In this document: positions 12,879 through 15,154 of the stretch, piece by piece
Position numbering within the stretch: the stretch's first letter is position 1
How the letters are laid out: each line of letters opens with the position of its first letter
From: Acidobacteriota bacterium
GTDB taxonomy: Bacteria > Acidobacteriota > Blastocatellia > Pyrinomonadales > Pyrinomonadaceae
Length of the DNA stretch: 15,154 bases
Assembly (NCBI GenBank): GCA_020201365.1
Contig: JAIVGV010000016.1
Coordinates: forward strand, 1-15,154
Reading direction: 5' to 3'
Notes under the pieces: model-generated
The model's input: only the letters and a program-made list of their open reading frames with translations
What the model was told of the DNA's origin: nothing
The model's database searches: none
Program-made: the position numbers and the translations under genes

Positions 12879-14555
12879 ATGAACAGACTACGCCAAGCCT
12901 TCGCGCTCGCCCTCGTCGTCGCTTCCGCCGCCGTCGGCACGCCGCGCACGACGGCGCAGCGCACCGCGCCGCCGCGCGTCGGCGGCGAGCGCGCCAGCCT
13001 CCTCCTCCTGAACGGAAAAATCTTCGTCTCGGACGAGAACTACTCAATCGCGCAGGCGGTCGCCGTCGAAGGCGAGCGCATCATCGCCGTGGGGACGAAC
13101 GAGGAGATCAGATCGCGCTACGTCGGCGCGCGCACGATTGACCTGCAGGGTCGCCTCGTCACGCCCGGCTTCAACGACGCGCACCTGCACTTTTTAAACG
13201 GCGGGCTCTCGCTCGTCCGCGTCAACTTCGCCGGGGCGACGACGCTCGCCGAGGCGAAGCGGCGCATCGCTCTTCGCGCGAAGGAGCTGCCCGCGGGCGC
13301 GTGGGTCTTGGGGCGCGGGTGGGATCACACGCTGTGGGGCGGCGAGTGGCCCCGCAAGGAGGACATTGACGAGGTCGTCCCGGACAAGCCCGTCTTCGTG
13401 CAGCGCGTTGACGGGCACGTCTCTTGGGCGAACTCGCTCGCGCTCAAGCTGGCAGGCGTGACGCGCGACACGCCGAACCCGGAGGGCGGCGAGATTTTGC
13501 GGGACGCGCGGGGCGAGCCGACGGGGATTCTGAAGGAGACTGCCGCCGGGTTGGTCGCGCGCGTCGTGCCCGACCCGCCGCGAGAGGAGAAGTTGCAGGC
13601 GATTGAGCGGGCGCTCGCGGAGGCGAGGCGTTACGGCATCACGTCCGTCTCTGATTCGATCTCCGGCTACGAATTAAAGCGGCAGCGCGAAGAATTTAAT
13701 TCGCTCAAGGTTGATCCGTTCCGCATACGCATCTCGGCGGTCAAGGGCTACGTTGACGGCACGCTCGGCTCGCGTACCGCCGCCATGCTCGCGCCCTTCT
13801 CCGACGACCCGGCGAACAGCGGCATCCCGCGCATGACGCAGGAGGAGCTGACGCGCAAGGTTGTCGCAATCGCGCAAGCAGGATTCCAAGTGACGCTTCA
13901 CGCCATCGGCGACAAAGCGAATCGGATGGCACTTAATGCTTACCAAGAAGCGATCTGGCAGTACGCAAAGGTTGTAGATATCGGCGGGAAAAATTCGTTA
14001 GGGACGGGGGTCGTACTTAGCAACCCGCGCAACCGCATCGAGCACGCGCAGATCGTCGCGCCGTCGGACTTCGCGCGGTTCCGCGACCTCGGCGTCGTCG
14101 CCTCGATGCAGCCGTCGCACGCCATCTCGGACAAGCGCTGGGCTCCCGACCGGCTCGGCGAGTACCGCGTGCTCGGCGCGTACTCGTGGCACACGATGGA
14201 GGCTTACGGCGTCCACGTCCCCTTCGGCACGGACTGGCCCATCGAGCCGATCAACCCCTACCGCGGACTCTTCGCCGCCGTCACGCGCGAGAGCACTGAC
14301 CTGAAGCCCGAAGGGGGCTGGCTGCCGCAAGAAAAACTCCCGATCATGGAAGCCATCCGCTGCTACACAGCCGAGCCCGCCTACGCCACGTTTGAAGAGA
14401 ACGACAAGGGGCAGATCAAGCCGGGGATGCTCGCCGACCTCGTCGTCCACACGCGCGACCTGCTGACCGTCAAGCCGGAAGAGATTTTGCAGACCGAGCC
14501 GTGGATGACGATCTTCGACGGTCGCGTGGTGTACGAGCGCGGGGTGAGGCGTTAG
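12879..14555 (+). CDS. Exported amidohydrolase, family 3 (YtcJ-like)
   Basis: A 558-residue metal-dependent hydrolase of the amidohydrolase superfamily, YtcJ-like. An N-terminal signal peptide is likely (basic NRLRQ, hydrophobic 7-19, cleavage probably near residues 20-27), so it should work outside the cytoplasm. Residues 40-98 form the start of the beta-sandwich ending in LVTPGFNDAHLH. Metal ligands HxH are His102/His104. Lys289 in SAVKGYVDGT is a candidate carboxylated lysine. His341 (LHAIGD) and His389 (RIEHAQ) follow, and Asp452 (FGTDWP) is the catalytic aspartate. The set is complete, so the enzyme should be active. Family members cleave amides, carbamates or formyl groups; the substrate is unknown. 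No clear Shine-Dalgarno precedes ATG 12879. A stretch near residues 355-382 (WQYAKVVDIGGKNS region) looks like an insertion and has AT-richer codons than the rest. Confidence 0.92.
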   Translation: MNRLRQAFALALVVASAAVGTPRTTAQRTAPPRVGGERASLLLLNGKIFVSDENYSIAQAVAVEGERIIAVGTNEEIRSRYVGARTIDLQGRLVTPGFNDAHLHFLNGGLSLVRVNFAGATTLAEAKRRIALRAKELPAGAWVLGRGWDHTLWGGEWPRKEDIDEVVPDKPVFVQRVDGHVSWANSLALKLAGVTRDTPNPEGGEILRDARGEPTGILKETAAGLVARVVPDPPREEKLQAIERALAEARRYGITSVSDSISGYELKRQREEFNSLKVDPFRIRISAVKGYVDGTLGSRTAAMLAPFSDDPANSGIPRMTQEELTRKVVAIAQAGFQVTLHAIGDKANRMALNAYQEAIWQYAKVVDIGGKNSLGTGVVLSNPRNRIEHAQIVAPSDFARFRDLGVVASMQPSHAISDKRWAPDRLGEYRVLGAYSWHTMEAYGVHVPFGTDWPIEPINPYRGLFAAVTRESTDLKPEGGWLPQEKLPIMEAIRCYTAEPAYATFEENDKGQIKPGMLADLVVHTRDLLTVKPEEILQTEPWMTIFDGRVVYERGVRR

Positions 14556-14591
14556 TGTTTTCAGTGAGAGTTGAGCGTGGTGTGAGTGAGG

Positions 14592-14679
14592 TTCACCGCA
14601 GAGGCGCGGAGGTCTCGCAGAGAACCGCAGAGGAGTCCTCTGCGTAAACTCTGCGGCTGCTCTGCGTCTCCGCGGTGAA
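14592..14679. repeat. Hairpin repeat of CGCAGAG words, second copy
   Basis: The termini TTCACCGCAGAG (14592-14603) and the complement of TTCACCGCGGAG (ending 14679) pair with one mismatch. The centre (14626-14644) is a perfect palindrome with 9-bp arms around one G, reading CGCAGAGGA on each strand. CGCAGAG-type words recur on both arms. The left end is identical over 20 bp to that of the repeat at 8275-8368, so the two are copies of one family. It begins 36 nt after the amidohydrolase stop and ends about 70 nt before the next ATG. Confidence 0.88.
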
Positions 14680-14748
14680 TAGCAAGACTCATTCACGCGA
14701 CCGGCGGAGAACAGTTCAGAACTATCGTCACAGCGAAGGAGTCTGGAT

Positions 14749-15154
14749 ATGCCGACGTGGTTAAAGATCGTCCTCGCCTTACTGCTCGTCATCGTGGTCG
14801 TCATCGTCGGCGTGGTCGGCGCGGGCGTCTATTTCTGGAAGAAGCACGGGACGGAGATCGTCGCGGGCGCGCAGAAGACGATGGACGAGGGGCGTGCGTT
14901 CGGCAAGCAGACCGACAACCAGGGCTGCGTGGATGAGGGCGCGGCGCGCTACCGCAAAGCCGAGGGCTTCGGCGAGATGATGGGCTCGTCCATCTTCCTG
15001 CGCGCCTGCCTCGACGCGAGCCGCGAGACGCCGGGCTTCTGCGACGCCGTGCCCGGACGACTCGAGTTCACCAAGACGGCGAAGTGGCGCGTCGAGCAGT
15101 GCGACAAGTACGGGATGAGCGGCAGATCGGACTGCGGCTCGCTCTTCCAGCAGG
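14749..15154 (+). CDS. Membrane-anchored cysteine-containing protein, unknown (3' end cut)
   Basis: A reading frame open to the window edge, with 135 residues visible. AAGGAG (14736-14741) lies 7 nt before ATG 14749, the best ribosome binding site in the right half of the window. Residues 5-29 form one strongly hydrophobic helix rich in Val and Ile, followed by YFWKKHG, so this is a single-pass inner-membrane protein with its bulk probably outside. No signal-peptidase site is convincing. The following domain has cysteines at 60, 87, 98, 118 and 129, a spacing that suggests disulfides in the periplasm. I do not recognise the family. It is codirectional with the amidohydrolase but separated from it by a hairpin repeat, so it is probably transcribed on its own. 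Confidence 0.8.
   Translation, partial: MPTWLKIVLALLLVIVVVIVGVVGAGVYFWKKHGTEIVAGAQKTMDEGRAFGKQTDNQGCVDEGAARYRKAEGFGEMMGSSIFLRACLDASRETPGFCDAVPGRLEFTKTAKWRVEQCDKYGMSGRSDCGSLFQQ

Noticed and set aside
12631..13047. N-terminal extension of GalE into the intergenic region
   Set aside because: The extra residues are Arg/Ser-rich with no family resemblance and would overlap the divergent amidohydrolase. MRILVTGGAGYIG is the canonical GalE opening and has its own ribosome binding site.

Overview
This is a GC-rich bacterial chromosomal window with tightly packed genes. It most likely comes from an acidobacterium, perhaps a member of the Blastocatellia. The main taxonomic clue is a secreted VWA protein of the type known as the 'VWFA-related Acidobacterial domain' family (8408-9481, minus). 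The strong GC bias at third codon positions also produces many long antisense shadow frames. No rRNA, tRNA, CRISPR array, insertion sequence or phage gene was seen.

Layout. Positions 1-5158 (minus strand) hold a compact four-gene transcription unit, read from right to left: two different B12-binding-type radical SAM enzymes whose genes overlap by 35 bp, a family-1-like glycoside hydrolase, and a short-chain dehydrogenase joined to it by an ATGA stop/start overlap. The dehydrogenase runs off the left edge. This is the most intriguing part of the window. The gene order suggests a small pathway that modifies and trims a glycosylated or lipid substrate, but the product cannot be read from sequence. 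To its right, still on the minus strand, are single-gene units: a YgiD/DODA-type extradiol dioxygenase (5392-6171), a ClC anion transporter with a CBS pair (6379-8157), and the VWA protein.

From 9.5 kb the strand changes. A TipAS-type MerR regulator (9745-10509, plus) has a textbook MerR promoter: 19-bp spacer and a near-palindromic operator. Its -10 box covers the first in-frame ATG, so the true start must be a downstream TTG. A PfkB-family sugar kinase (10598-11536, plus) converges on a UDP-glucose 4-epimerase, galE (11611-12630, minus). A secreted YtcJ-like amidohydrolase (12879-14555, plus) diverges from galE. Last is the start of an unrecognised membrane-anchored, cysteine-containing protein (14749 onward, plus), cut by the right edge.

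Four purine/pyrimidine-asymmetric, hairpin-forming intergenic repeats (6199-6353, 8275-8368, 10511-10588, 14592-14679) punctuate the window. They are built from short tandem words (CACAGAG, CGCAGAG, GATGAAC) and their mirror-strand copies. Each lies 1 to 39 nt beyond the stop codon of a gene, which suggests a role in 3'-end formation or a mobile element with a preference for gene ends.
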